Shown here: in pieces, positions 35,484-46,750 of the stretch
Layout of the letters: every line of letters starts with the position of its first letter
How positions within the stretch are numbered: the stretch's first letter is position 1
DNA from: Pelagibacteraceae bacterium GOM-A1
Lineage (GTDB): Bacteria; Pseudomonadota; Alphaproteobacteria; Pelagibacterales; Pelagibacteraceae
Length of the DNA stretch: 64,000 bases
Direction: 5' to 3'
Assembly: GCA_001704065.1 (NCBI GenBank)
Contig: LHBX01000039.1
Location: forward strand, 20,416-84,415
Notes under the pieces: model-generated
What the model was told of the DNA's origin: nothing
The model's database searches: none
What the model saw: the letters and a program-made list of their open reading frames with translations, nothing else
Translations under genes and position numbers: made by a program

Positions 35484-36730
35484 TGAGTAAACTACTTAAA
35501 AAAATTGGATTGAATTCTAGAAAAGCTTTGAATTCAAGTATTAGTCCAAAAAAAAAGAATAAAGTTTTAAAAGATTTTGTAAAATTAATTGAGATTAATA
35601 AGAATAAAATTATTAGAGAAAATAAGAAAGATATTTTTTATGCAAGAGGAAAAAAATTAAAAGAAAACTTAATTCAAAGACTCACTCTTAGTAATAATAA
35701 ATTAAAAAGTATAATTGACTCTGTTAAAACTATTACTTCTTTTAAAGATCCTATAGATCAAGTAACTTCCAAATGGAAAAGGCCAAATGGACTTGAAATT
35801 AGAAGAGTTACAATACCAATAGGAGTTATAGGTGTAATATTTGAAAGTAGACCCAATGTTACTTCGGATGTATCAGCACTATGTTTTAAATCTGGAAATG
35901 CTGTTATATTAAGAGGTGGTTCCGAAGCCTACAATAGTAATAAAATTTTAGTAAATTTATTTAGGAAAGCTCTAAAAAAAAACAAAGTAAACGAAAATTA
36001 TGTCCAGTTTATAAATAACAAGAGCAGAAAACTCGTCGATTATTTATTGTCAAAAATGGAAAACTCCATTGATGTTGTAATACCACGAGGCGGAAAAAAT
36101 TTAGTAAAAAAAGTTAAACAACTTTCAAAGGTTCCAGTTATTGGTCATTTGGAAGGAATTTGTCATACATATATTGATAAAGAGGCAGAAGATAATATGG
36201 CAAACAAAATAGTATTAAATGCTAAGTTGAGAAATACTAGTATATGTGGTGCAACTGAAACTCTCTTAATACATAAAAGTAAATCAAAATCAGTAAATTT
36301 AATTTTAAATTCACTAGCTAAAAGCGGTTGTAAAATTTTAGCTGATAAAAAAATAAGTAAATTATTTAAAGGCAAAACATATCCTGCAAATAATAATACT
36401 TGGTCAAAAGAACATCTTTCACCGATTATTTCAGTTAAATTAGTGAATAATGTCAAAGAAGCAGTTGCCCATATCAACAAATATGGAACTATGCATACAG
36501 ATGCAATAGTAACCAAAAACAAAAATACAGCAAAATTCTTTATTAAAAATGTAAAAAGCTCTATTGCTATTCAAAATTCATCAACACAATTTGCTGACGG
36601 AGGAGAATTTGGTTTTGGTGGAGAGGTTGGAATTTCAACAAACACCTTGCCACCAAGAGGTCCTGTCGGTCTAAATCAGTTAGTAAGTTATAAATATGAA
36701 GTTTATGGTTCAGGGCAAATTAGAAAATAA
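35483..36730 (+). CDS. proA: Gamma-glutamyl phosphate reductase
   Basis: The 415-residue aldehyde-dehydrogenase-fold enzyme reduces glutamyl-5-phosphate with NADPH. The typical segments are PIGVIGVIFESRPNVTSD, the lysine-rich CFKSGNAVILRGG, NTSICGATET with the catalytic cysteine, and FADGGEFGFGGEVGIST near the end. Together with ProB it provides glutamate semialdehyde for proline. It shares one base with proB and its last 35 bases with nadD. Confidence 0.95.
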   Translation: MSKLLKKIGLNSRKALNSSISPKKKNKVLKDFVKLIEINKNKIIRENKKDIFYARGKKLKENLIQRLTLSNNKLKSIIDSVKTITSFKDPIDQVTSKWKRPNGLEIRRVTIPIGVIGVIFESRPNVTSDVSALCFKSGNAVILRGGSEAYNSNKILVNLFRKALKKNKVNENYVQFINNKSRKLVDYLLSKMENSIDVVIPRGGKNLVKKVKQLSKVPVIGHLEGICHTYIDKEAEDNMANKIVLNAKLRNTSICGATETLLIHKSKSKSVNLILNSLAKSGCKILADKKISKLFKGKTYPANNNTWSKEHLSPIISVKLVNNVKEAVAHINKYGTMHTDAIVTKNKNTAKFFIKNVKSSIAIQNSSTQFADGGEFGFGGEVGISTNTLPPRGPVGLNQLVSYKYEVYGSGQIRK

Positions 36731-37238
36731 AAAGATTGGTGTACTCGGTGGATCATTTGATCCAGCGCATGTTGGTCATGTAAGAATTTCTAAATTAGCA
36801 AAAAAAAATTATAATTTGAGCCAAGTTATATGGGCTATAACAAAACAAAATCCATTTAAAAAAAATAATCCAAATGATCTATATAAAAGAACAGCTTATG
36901 CAAAAAAAATTAATAAAAATAATAAATTTATAAAAGTTAAATGTTTTGAAGAAATAATAAAATCTAATCGTACAGTAGATTTAATCAAATATTTAAAAAA
37001 AAAATTTAAACATTCAGAAATATTTTTTTTAATGGGGGCAGATAACCTAATAAATTTTCATAAATGGAAAGGGTACAATTCAATAACTAAAATGTGCAAA
37101 ATATTGGTATTTGATAGAAATGGATACAAATCAAAGGCTTTTAGATCTAAATCATTTAAGAAATATAATAAAAAAGCAGTTGAATTTATAAAGTTTAATA
37201 AAGTCAATATTTCATCTTCTCAATTAAGAAAAATTTGA
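36696..37238 (+). CDS. nadD: Nicotinate-nucleotide adenylyltransferase
   Basis: The 180-residue cytidylyltransferase-like enzyme makes deamido-NAD. The motif GVLGGSFDPAHVGHVRIS holds the nucleotide-binding (H/T)xGH, and the C-terminal VNISSSQLRK matches the family ISSTxIR. The chosen ATG lies 35 bases inside proA; another ATG at 36705 is also inside it, so overlap is unavoidable. The order proA-nadD-rsfS is common in alphaproteobacteria. Confidence 0.93.
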   Translation: MKFMVQGKLENKKIGVLGGSFDPAHVGHVRISKLAKKNYNLSQVIWAITKQNPFKKNNPNDLYKRTAYAKKINKNNKFIKVKCFEEIIKSNRTVDLIKYLKKKFKHSEIFFLMGADNLINFHKWKGYNSITKMCKILVFDRNGYKSKAFRSKSFKKYNKKAVEFIKFNKVNISSSQLRKI

Positions 37239-37255
37239 TACTCTTAAATTAATTA

Positions 37256-37606
37256 ATGGAAAAAATATCAGCTCTTAAAGATGAAATAATCAAAACGCTT
37301 GATATTAATAAAGCCTTAGACATAGTTTCAATAGATCTCGAAGGAAAGTCATCAGTTGCAGACTTCATGATTATAGCTAGTGGTACATCATCAAGACATA
37401 TTCAAGCTTTATCTGAACAAGTTTTTGAAAAATTAAAAATTAATGGTGTGAATAATTGTAAAATTGAAGGAAAGGATAGCAATGATTGGAAGCTTGTAGA
37501 TGGAATAGACTTAATAGTTCATATTTTTAATCCTGAAAAAAGAAAATTTTACGAATTAGAAAAAATGTGGTCAGAATTAATTCCTAAAGAAAAACTGATC
37601 ATATGA
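37256..37606 (+). CDS. rsfS: Ribosomal silencing factor RsfS
   Basis: The 116-residue protein binds L14 and prevents subunit joining under starvation. The family features are SSVADFMIIASGTSSRHIQAL and DWKLVDGIDLIVHIFNPEKRKFYELEKMW. The length is typical. It lies 17 bases after nadD and overlaps ctpA by 4 bases. The rlmH gene that usually follows rsfS is absent here. Confidence 0.94.
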   Translation: MEKISALKDEIIKTLDINKALDIVSIDLEGKSSVADFMIIASGTSSRHIQALSEQVFEKLKINGVNNCKIEGKDSNDWKLVDGIDLIVHIFNPEKRKFYELEKMWSELIPKEKLII

Positions 37607-38736
37607 AAAAAGTATACTTTATAGCTTCATTATTTTTTTTCATATTTACAAATCCAATTTTGAGTAATGAAAACGATATTTACAAAAAAATTGATTTATT
37701 CAGCGAAGTCTTAGATAAAATTAATAAAGAATATGTTGATGAAGTAAACCAGAGTGAAGCAATGGATGCTGCTATAAACGGCGTTTTACAATCTTTGGAT
37801 CCTTATTCAGCATATATGTCTCCGGACTCGTTTAAAAATATGCAAACTGAGACTAGCGGAGAATTTGGAGGATTGGGCATTGAAGTCAGTATGGAGGCTG
37901 GTGTCGTAAAAGTAATTTCTCCAATTGATAACTCGCCAGCTGAGGAGGTTGGTGTCAAAGCCGGAGATTACATCGTTAAAATTGATGATGTTCAAGTTCA
38001 AGGAAAAACTCTTTCTGAAGCTGTAGAATTAATGAGAGGCCCAGTTGGATCTGATATAGAGATTACTGTTAGAAGAAGGGGAGAAAGAAAAGCACTTATA
38101 TTTACAATTACAAGAGAAATTATACAAGTTGCATCTGTAAAGTCAGAAATTAAAGATGATCAAACAGCTTATATAAGATTAACATCATTCAATGAGAATA
38201 GTAGTAAACAAATAAAAAATAAAATCAAAGAATTTAAGAAAAATAAGAAAATTAAAAATTACATATTAGATTTAAGAAATAATCCTGGTGGATTGTTATC
38301 TCAAGCAATAAAAATTTCAGATTATTTTTTAGAAAATGGAGAAATTGTTTCTACAAAAAGTAAGAGGAAGTATGAAAATAGAAAATGGTTTGCAAAAAAA
38401 GGAGACATTATTGATGGAGAAACGATGGTTATTTTGATTAATTATGGGTCTGCATCAGCATCTGAAATTGTTGCAGGAGCACTACAAGATCACAAAAGAG
38501 CGATACTAGTAGGAGAGAGTACATATGGAAAAGGGTCAGTCCAATCAATTATTCCTTTAGAAAATGAAGGTGCCATAAGACTTACTGTTTCTAAATACTA
38601 TCTCCCATCGGGTAAATCGATTTCAAGAGTAGGTGTAAATCCAGATATAGTTATTGCTGAAGGTTCAGATGAATTTAGAATAAATACAGATACTGATAAC
38701 CAGTTGGAATTTGCTCTTAAATTATTAAATGGTTAA
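37603..38736 (+). CDS. ctpA: Carboxy-terminal processing peptidase (S41 family) CtpA
   Basis: The 377-residue protease has a signal peptide (about residues 1-20), then an S41 N-terminal segment, a PDZ domain (GGLGIEVSMEAG to KIDDVQVQGKTL) and the peptidase core. The catalytic serine lies in NYGSASASEIVAG (near residue 284) and the lysine in STYGKGSVQ, giving the Ser-Lys dyad. It should act in the periplasm on misfolded or tagged envelope proteins. In this genome it directly follows rsfS; a murein hydrolase activator gene (envC type) that often sits between them is missing. Confidence 0.93.
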   Translation: MKKVYFIASLFFFIFTNPILSNENDIYKKIDLFSEVLDKINKEYVDEVNQSEAMDAAINGVLQSLDPYSAYMSPDSFKNMQTETSGEFGGLGIEVSMEAGVVKVISPIDNSPAEEVGVKAGDYIVKIDDVQVQGKTLSEAVELMRGPVGSDIEITVRRRGERKALIFTITREIIQVASVKSEIKDDQTAYIRLTSFNENSSKQIKNKIKEFKKNKKIKNYILDLRNNPGGLLSQAIKISDYFLENGEIVSTKSKRKYENRKWFAKKGDIIDGETMVILINYGSASASEIVAGALQDHKRAILVGESTYGKGSVQSIIPLENEGAIRLTVSKYYLPSGKSISRVGVNPDIVIAEGSDEFRINTDTDNQLEFALKLLNG

Positions 38737-38738
38737 GA

Positions 38739-39215
38739 ATGAAAGAAAAATTTCAAAAACTTCCATTAAGAAATGGTGTTGGTATCGCAGTCCTAAATAA
38801 AGAAAATAAGATATTTGTTGCAAAAAGAATTGATAATCCTGCTGATTTTTGGCAGATGCCTCAGGGCGGTATTGATGAAGGTGAAAATTATTTTGATGCA
38901 GCGTTGAGGGAACTTAAAGAAGAAACAAGCATAAAGTCAGTAGAACTAGTTAAAGAAATAAGCAAATACACAACTTACGATCTTCCTGATCGCCTTTTAG
39001 GAATTATATGGAAAGGAAAATATAAAGGCCAAAAGCAAAAGTGGTTTATTGTAAAGTTTAATGGAGAGGAAAATGAGATTAACATTAAAACTAAACATCC
39101 TGAATTTTTAGATTGGAAATGGATAGATATTAAAGATTTAACAACTAAAGTTGTAGATTTCAAACTTCATGTTTATCAAGAAATTCAAAAAGAACTAGAA
39201 AAAGTAGTTAATTAA
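38739..39215 (+). CDS. rppH: RNA pyrophosphohydrolase (Nudix)
   Basis: The 158-residue Nudix hydrolase removes pyrophosphate from the 5' end of transcripts, priming decay by RNase E. The Nudix box is GGIDEGENYFDAALRELKEETS, starting near residue 47, and it is preceded by DFWQMPQGG typical of RppH. KQKWFIVKF is also a family motif. It lies 2 bases after ctpA and its 3' end overlaps convergent atpC by 8 bases. Confidence 0.93.
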   Translation: MKEKFQKLPLRNGVGIAVLNKENKIFVAKRIDNPADFWQMPQGGIDEGENYFDAALRELKEETSIKSVELVKEISKYTTYDLPDRLLGIIWKGKYKGQKQKWFIVKFNGEENEINIKTKHPEFLDWKWIDIKDLTTKVVDFKLHVYQEIQKELEKVVN

Positions 39216-39605
39216 TACTTATAGATTTTAGAACTTCGACTTTGTGGTTTAAAAGAAATCTTTTTTGATCATCAATATTATCTTTTGATAATTCTGCTTC
39301 AGCACTGCTTATCGACTCAGATACAAAATTTTTATCAGCATCTTTTAAATCAAAAATTGAACTAGTTAATACAGATAATGTATTGTCTTTAAATTCGACA
39401 ATACCATCTTCAACATAGAAACTTTGTTCCTCAGACTCAGAGAATACTCTAATTATACCTGGTTTTAAAAAAGAGATAATTGGAATATGGTCTTTAAGAA
39501 TACCAATCTCACCTTCTACAGCAGGTATTACAACCTCAAATACATTATCTTTAGAAAGAAAAGATTGTTCTGGATTAACAATATCTATATTAAAGAGATT
39601 ACTCA

Positions 39606-39606
<1 letters not shown>
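39208..39606 (-). CDS. atpC: ATP synthase F1 epsilon subunit
   Basis: The 132-residue subunit has the N-terminal beta sandwich with VVIPAVEGEIGILKDHIPIISFLKPG and a shortened C-terminal helical part. Epsilon sits on the central stalk and can limit ATP hydrolysis. With the zeta protein encoded elsewhere in this window the cell appears to have two hydrolysis brakes. Its start abuts atpD by one base; the stop overlaps rppH. Confidence 0.95.
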
Positions 39607-41911
<2,305 letters not shown>

Positions 41912-41917
41912 TTATAA

Positions 41918-43438
41918 TTATTTAATTCCTTTAATTAATTCTACTAATTGTTTTTCAATGTCTTCCTCAATCTTTCCGGTTTTGGCTATAGACTCCATAA
42001 TCTCAGGCTTATCAGATTTACACTTTTGTAGAACTTTATTTTCAAAGTCTGCTACATCTTTAAGTTCAATATCATCCAAATAACCTTTTACGCCACAGAA
42101 AATTGATATAACTTGTTCTGCAACTGTCATGGGAGAATACTGCCCTTGTTTTAAAAGTTCAGTTAACTTCGAACCTCTATTTAAAAGTTTTTGTGTAGAT
42201 GCATCTAAATCAGATCCAAATTGAGCAAAAGCTGCCATTTCTCTGTATTGAGCTAACTCTAATTTAATTGATCCAGCTACAGATTTCATAGCTTTAGTTT
42301 GTGCAGCTGATCCTACTCTAGATACGGATAATCCAACGTTTACTGCTGGTCTTATTCCTTGATTGAATAGTTCAGTTTCTAAAAATATTTGCCCATCTGT
42401 AATAGATATTACATTTGTTGGAATGTATGCAGAGACATCGCCTGCTTGTGTTTCAATAATTGGTAGCGCAGTTAAAGAACCTCCACCATTTTCATCACTT
42501 AATTTAGCAGCTCTCTCTAATAATCTACTATGTAAATAGAACACATCCCCAGGGTATGCTTCACGCCCCGGTGGTCTTCTTAATAATAATGACATTTGTC
42601 TATATGCAACTGCTTGCTTAGATAAATCATCGTAAATAATTAAAGCATGCATTCCATTATCTCTAAAATATTCTCCCATTGTACATCCTGTATAAGGAGC
42701 TAAAAACTGAAGAGGCGCAGAGTCTGAGGCTGTTGCGGAAACTATAGTTGTATATTCCATTGCACCAGCATCCTCTAAAGTTTTTACAATCTGAGCAACC
42801 GTTGATCTTTTTTGTCCAATTGCAACATATATACAATAAAGTTTTTTACTTTCATCGTCTGACTCATTAATTTTCTTTTGATTGATAATTGTATCGATAG
42901 CTACTGCGGTTTTACCGGTTTGACGATCTCCAATTATAAGTTCTCTTTGCCCTCTTCCAACAGGAATTAAACTATCAATTGCTTTTAAACCTGTTTGCAT
43001 TGGTTCACCAACTGATTGTCGTGGAATAATACCCGGAGCTTTAACTTCAACTCTTTTTCTTTCTAAACTTTTATCTAAAGCTCCTTTTCCATCAATTGGA
43101 TTTCCTAATCCATCAACAACTCTTCCTAAAAGTTGTTTTCCAACTGGTACATCAACAATCGCACCAGTTCTTTTTACAGTATCCCCCTCTTTAATTTCTC
43201 TATCATCGCCAAATATAACAACACCAACGTTGTCACTCTCTAAGTTTAATGCCATTCCTTTAGAGCCATCAGAAAATTCAACCATTTCTCCTGCTTGAAC
43301 ATTATCCAAGCCATAAATTCTTGCAATTCCATCTCCAACAGACAATACTTGTCCGACCTCTGAAACCTCAGCTCTATCGCCAAGTTTTTTTATCTGTTCT
43401 TTTAATATTTTTGTTACTTCTGAAGGATTTATTTCCAT
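41918..43438 (-). CDS. atpA: ATP synthase F1 alpha subunit
   Basis: The 506-residue non-catalytic subunit has P-loop [14 protein letters not shown], the N-terminal DGIARIYGL barrel motif and [34 protein letters not shown] with the arginine finger region. It follows atpH by no gap. Normal length for the family. Confidence 0.98.
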   Translation of the reverse strand: MEINPSEVTKILKEQIKKLGDRAEVSEVGQVLSVGDGIARIYGLDNVQAGEMVEFSDGSKGMALNLESDNVGVVIFGDDREIKEGDTVKRTGAIVDVPVGKQLLGRVVDGLGNPIDGKGALDKSLERKRVEVKAPGIIPRQSVGEPMQTGLKAIDSLIPVGRGQRELIIGDRQTGKTAVAIDTIINQKKINESDDESKKLYCIYVAIGQKRSTVAQIVKTLEDAGAMEYTTIVSATASDSAPLQFLAPYTGCTMGEYFRDNGMHALIIYDDLSKQAVAYRQMSLLLRRPPGREAYPGDVFYLHSRLLERAAKLSDENGGGSLTALPIIETQAGDVSAYIPTNVISITDGQIFLETELFNQGIRPAVNVGLSVSRVGSAAQTKAMKSVAGSIKLELAQYREMAAFAQFGSDLDASTQKLLNRGSKLTELLKQGQYSPMTVAEQVISIFCGVKGYLDDIELKDVADFENKVLQKCKSDKPEIMESIAKTGKIEEDIEKQLVELIKGIK

Positions 43439-43993
43439 TTATGCCTCTATCATTTGTTTTTGAATTTGTTGCAGTTTATTTTTAATAGAATTATCTACCA
43501 TTGTACTTCCTACTTTTAATACCAAGCCACCAATTAAACTTGGGTCAAATTTATAATTTAACTGTATCTTTGCTCCAAAGTTTTGAGATAGCTCTTCTTT
43601 AATTTTAGAAATATCTGTTTCATTAAGTTCTTTAGCTGAAAGAAGCTCTGCTTTTATTTCACCTCTAGCTTTCGAACATACCTCTATAAAGTCACTTAAA
43701 ATTTTTTCTAAATAAAAAAATCTTCTTTTTTGAATTAAAAAAACTAGAAATCTTTTTAAAAGATTATCAAAATTATTTTTTTCAGAAATTGTTTCAATAA
43801 CTTTAGTTAAATCCTCAATGCTAGTCGTAGGGTTTTTGATTAAATATCTAAATTCTTCACTTTCAGTTATGAGTCTACTAATTGCAACGACTTGTTCCTC
43901 TACTTTTGTTAGAGATTTATCTTCGTTAGCCAGCTCAAATAATGCTTGAGCATAACTGTTATTAGAAGTTATTGATATTTTATTTTCGCTCAA
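43439..43993 (-). CDS. atpH: ATP synthase F1 delta subunit (OSCP)
   Basis: The 184-residue peripheral stalk protein has the N-terminal helical domain (SYAQALFELANED) and the C-terminal signature INYKFDPSLIGGLVLKVGSTMVDNSIKNKL in near-canonical form. The start codon must be TTG (43993): an in-frame TGA lies four codons upstream, no ATG or GTG lies between, and no Met occurs early in the protein. GAGAG about seven bases before it can serve as ribosome site. First gene of the F1 operon; the Fo genes (atpBEF) are not in the window. Confidence 0.95.
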   Translation of the reverse strand: MSENKISITSNNSYAQALFELANEDKSLTKVEEQVVAISRLITESEEFRYLIKNPTTSIEDLTKVIETISEKNNFDNLLKRFLVFLIQKRRFFYLEKILSDFIEVCSKARGEIKAELLSAKELNETDISKIKEELSQNFGAKIQLNYKFDPSLIGGLVLKVGSTMVDNSIKNKLQQIQKQMIEA

Positions 43994-44031
43994 TTTATAC
44001 TCTCAATTGTGAAGATGTTTAAAATTTCGCT

Positions 44032-44060
44032 TAGATAACATACGAATTATCAGTCTTCAA
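44032..44060 (-). promoter_or_regulatory. Possible promoter of the atpHAGDC operon
   Basis: On the minus strand TTGAAG (44060-44055), 17 bases and TATCTA (44037-44032) lie in the 102-base gap before atpH. The -35 matches at four of six and the -10 only weakly. The position, just after priA ends, is right for an operon promoter. Confidence 0.4.
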
Positions 44061-44095
44061 GGCTCAGATTGTGAAAAATGGTAAGATTTAATGGG

Positions 44096-46051
44096 CTAAT
44101 TGAAGCTGATAGGGTCAACATCAACTGAAAGTTTCATTCCTTTGGAGAGTTGAAAATCTTTCAATACATCTTTCAATTTTTTCTGAACACTAGATGTTTT
44201 TTTTGCCCTTATTAATAGTCTATTTCTGAATTTTTGATTAATTCTATATATTGGAGCATTTACTGGTCCTAAAATTTTTGCATCTATAGACTTTGATAAA
44301 ATATTTTTAAGTTTTACGGCATCTATATCAAGTTTTTTTTCATTTGATGAAGATAAGATTAAAGCGATAAATCTTTCGTAGGGCGGTAAATTATTCCTCT
44401 TTCTTAAATTTAATTCATTTTCTAGAAATTTAAAAGGATCTTCATTTGTAATTTGATTTATAACTTCTGGTTTTAAATTGTATGTTTGGAAATAAATATT
44501 AGCTGGTTTGCCGGTTCTACCTGCTCTTCCTGATAATTGGTGGTATAGTTGTAAATTTTTTTCAGTGCTCCTAAGATCATGTCCTTGAGAAGTTAAATCA
44601 ATATCTAATACAACAATACAATTCAATTTTGGAAAGTGAAATCCTTTTGATATTAATTGAGTACCTACAAGAATATCTATTTCACCAGATATAATTTTAT
44701 TCAATTTATCTTTGCCAGATACTTTATTCATTGTGTCGCTAGAAAAAATTATTGTTTTTTTATTAGGAAAAAGGTTTTTAACTTCCTCTGCAATTTTTTC
44801 TACCCCAGGTCCACTAAATACAAACTCACAAACATTTCCTTTTTTACAATCTCTATTTAATTTTGAATTATATCCACAGTAATGACACAAAAGAATTTTT
44901 TTATTTTTGTGAAATACTAAATTTATAGAACACCTTGGGCATGTAAAAACATTTAAACATTTTTTACATAAAACATAGGGTGCAAAACCTCTTCTATTTA
45001 TGAAAAATAGAACTTGATCTTTTTTATTTAAATGTTCTTTTACTTTTTCAAGAGTTTTAAGAGATATAGAACTTTTGGTCGCTAGTTGATTTTGATAAAG
45101 ATCGATAACATGGTGTTTGGGTAAATTTGCACCTTTATATCGATTAAGTAATCTTGAGTAATTATATTTTTTAATTTTAATATTTTCGTATGTTTCGATT
45201 GATGGAACTGCAGTTACTAAATTTATTGGAATGTTTTCGTGTTTAGCTCTTGATATTGCCATATCTCTAGCATTATAGATAATTCCTTCATCTTGTTTAT
45301 AAGATTGATCATGCTCTTCATCTACAGTTATCAAACCTAATTTTTTGAATGGCAGAAATAAGGACGATCTTGCTCCGAGTACTACTTTAATTTTTCCTGC
45401 TGATAATCCATTCCATATAATTTTTCTTTTTTTTGGGCTGACTTTTGAATGCCAAACTGCAGCTTTAAATCCAAAATAAGATTTAAATTTTTTTTCAAAC
45501 TCATTTGTTAGCCCTATTTCTGGTAACAAAATTAGAGCTTGCAATCCTATATTTATAATTTTTTCAATAGCTTTAAAATAAACTATTGTTTTTCCTGAAC
45601 CGGTTGTACCTTGAAGTAAATGAACTCTAAAACTGGTATCATTTTTGGATAACTCTTTATAGGCTTTATCTTGCTCTTCAGAAAGTTGATAACTTTCTTT
45701 TTCATTTGATAGAGCATATTTTAATAAATCTTTGTCATTTTTTATTTTTAAATTTTCATCATTAATCAAATGCAGTTTTAAACACATTCCTAGGGGTACA
45801 ATATTGTAATTGGAAAACCACTTTAGAAAATTCATTGTCTTTTTACTTAGCGGTTCAATTTCTATTTTTTCAATTATAGATTTTAATTTAAATTCCTTAT
45901 TATTCTTTTCTTCAAAAAAATCCCAAATTACACCAATAATATTTTTCTTACCAAATGGAACTTTTACATAATCTCCTGCTTTTAATTTAATATCACTTTC
46001 ATATGTAAAAGGATAATCAAAGATATTTGGCAACAAAACTGGATATTTCAT
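44096..46051 (-). CDS. priA: Primosomal replication restart helicase PriA
   Basis: The 651-residue helicase restarts stalled forks. Motifs are Walker A QGTTGSGKT, Walker B TVDEEHDQSYK, FINRRGFAPYVLC, and the C-terminal GTQLISKGFHFP and SGRAGRTGKP motifs V and VI. The zinc region near residues 355-400 has CKKC, CPRC and CHYC pairs, but the expected fourth CxxC pair is CKKGNVC, that is Cys-x5-Cys. Length is shorter than E. coli PriA (about 730), in the N-terminal DNA-binding part. It precedes the atp operon, as commonly seen in alphaproteobacteria. Confidence 0.94.
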   Translation of the reverse strand: MKYPVLLPNIFDYPFTYESDIKLKAGDYVKVPFGKKNIIGVIWDFFEEKNNKEFKLKSIIEKIEIEPLSKKTMNFLKWFSNYNIVPLGMCLKLHLINDENLKIKNDKDLLKYALSNEKESYQLSEEQDKAYKELSKNDTSFRVHLLQGTTGSGKTIVYFKAIEKIINIGLQALILLPEIGLTNEFEKKFKSYFGFKAAVWHSKVSPKKRKIIWNGLSAGKIKVVLGARSSLFLPFKKLGLITVDEEHDQSYKQDEGIIYNARDMAISRAKHENIPINLVTAVPSIETYENIKIKKYNYSRLLNRYKGANLPKHHVIDLYQNQLATKSSISLKTLEKVKEHLNKKDQVLFFINRRGFAPYVLCKKCLNVFTCPRCSINLVFHKNKKILLCHYCGYNSKLNRDCKKGNVCEFVFSGPGVEKIAEEVKNLFPNKKTIIFSSDTMNKVSGKDKLNKIISGEIDILVGTQLISKGFHFPKLNCIVVLDIDLTSQGHDLRSTEKNLQLYHQLSGRAGRTGKPANIYFQTYNLKPEVINQITNEDPFKFLENELNLRKRNNLPPYERFIALILSSSNEKKLDIDAVKLKNILSKSIDAKILGPVNAPIYRINQKFRNRLLIRAKKTSSVQKKLKDVLKDFQLSKGMKLSVDVDPISFN

Positions 46052-46102
46052 AAATATTTAATTTTAGTTTTTTTATATCTTAAAAATATATAAATAGATC
46101 AA

Positions 46103-46747
46103 ATGAAATATAATTATTACTGGAGAAAATCAGGTTTAAAAAAACCTTATGGGGACAATTTTTTGAGTTTAGTTGAGGAATATAAGCCAAAAAATGTTCT
46201 AGAAATTGGTGTTTTTTGTGGTGTTACATCAAGAAATATATGTGAATTGTTAAAGACAAATTTTGGTAGTGATTTTAGATATTACGGATTAGATTTATTT
46301 GGATCTTCTAAAACATCAAGTGTAGATGAGATCGAACCTAAATTTCTTGAAAATCAAAAGTTTTCGAATCCACTTAAAACTATCTATTATAATTTCATAA
46401 AAAAAGAAAATTTAAATTCAAAGATATCTGTTCAAAATTTTTTAAAGAAATTTTCGCAAAATATTGAGCTAATAGAAGGAGACACAAGGGTGACTTTAGA
46501 AAAAATTCCTTTAAGTGAAATTGATTTCGTATTTTTAGATGGAGGCCATAGTTACGATACTGTTTTAAGTGATTTACAAAAACTTTATGACAACATGAAA
46601 AATAACTCTAAAATTGTTTGTGATGATTTTGCAGGTATTACAAAAATTGAAAGTGTTGAAAAAGCAATAAAAGACTTTGCAAATAATAATAAAATAAAAC
46701 TTGAAGAAAAATTTAAAAGATTTGCTTTATTGAATGTAGAAAAATAA
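46103..46747 (+). CDS. Class I SAM-dependent methyltransferase (Methyltransf_24-like), substrate unknown
   Basis: The 214-residue protein has a Rossmann methyltransferase fold: motif I VLEIGVFCGVTSRN, then YYGLDLF, the acidic motif IELIEGDTRVTL, and DFVFLDGGHSYDTVLSDL with an Asp-x-Gly-His as in the family. DGGHSY and IVCDDFAG suggest similarity to the sugar- or metabolite-modifying methyltransferases, but no substrate can be named. It is a lone plus-strand gene between priA and the lpd gene, with 51 bases before it and 3 after it, so it seems to have its own promoter. No neighbours suggest a pathway. Confidence 0.75.
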   Translation: MKYNYYWRKSGLKKPYGDNFLSLVEEYKPKNVLEIGVFCGVTSRNICELLKTNFGSDFRYYGLDLFGSSKTSSVDEIEPKFLENQKFSNPLKTIYYNFIKKENLNSKISVQNFLKKFSQNIELIEGDTRVTLEKIPLSEIDFVFLDGGHSYDTVLSDLQKLYDNMKNNSKIVCDDFAGITKIESVEKAIKDFANNNKIKLEEKFKRFALLNVEK

Positions 46748-46750
46748 TTA

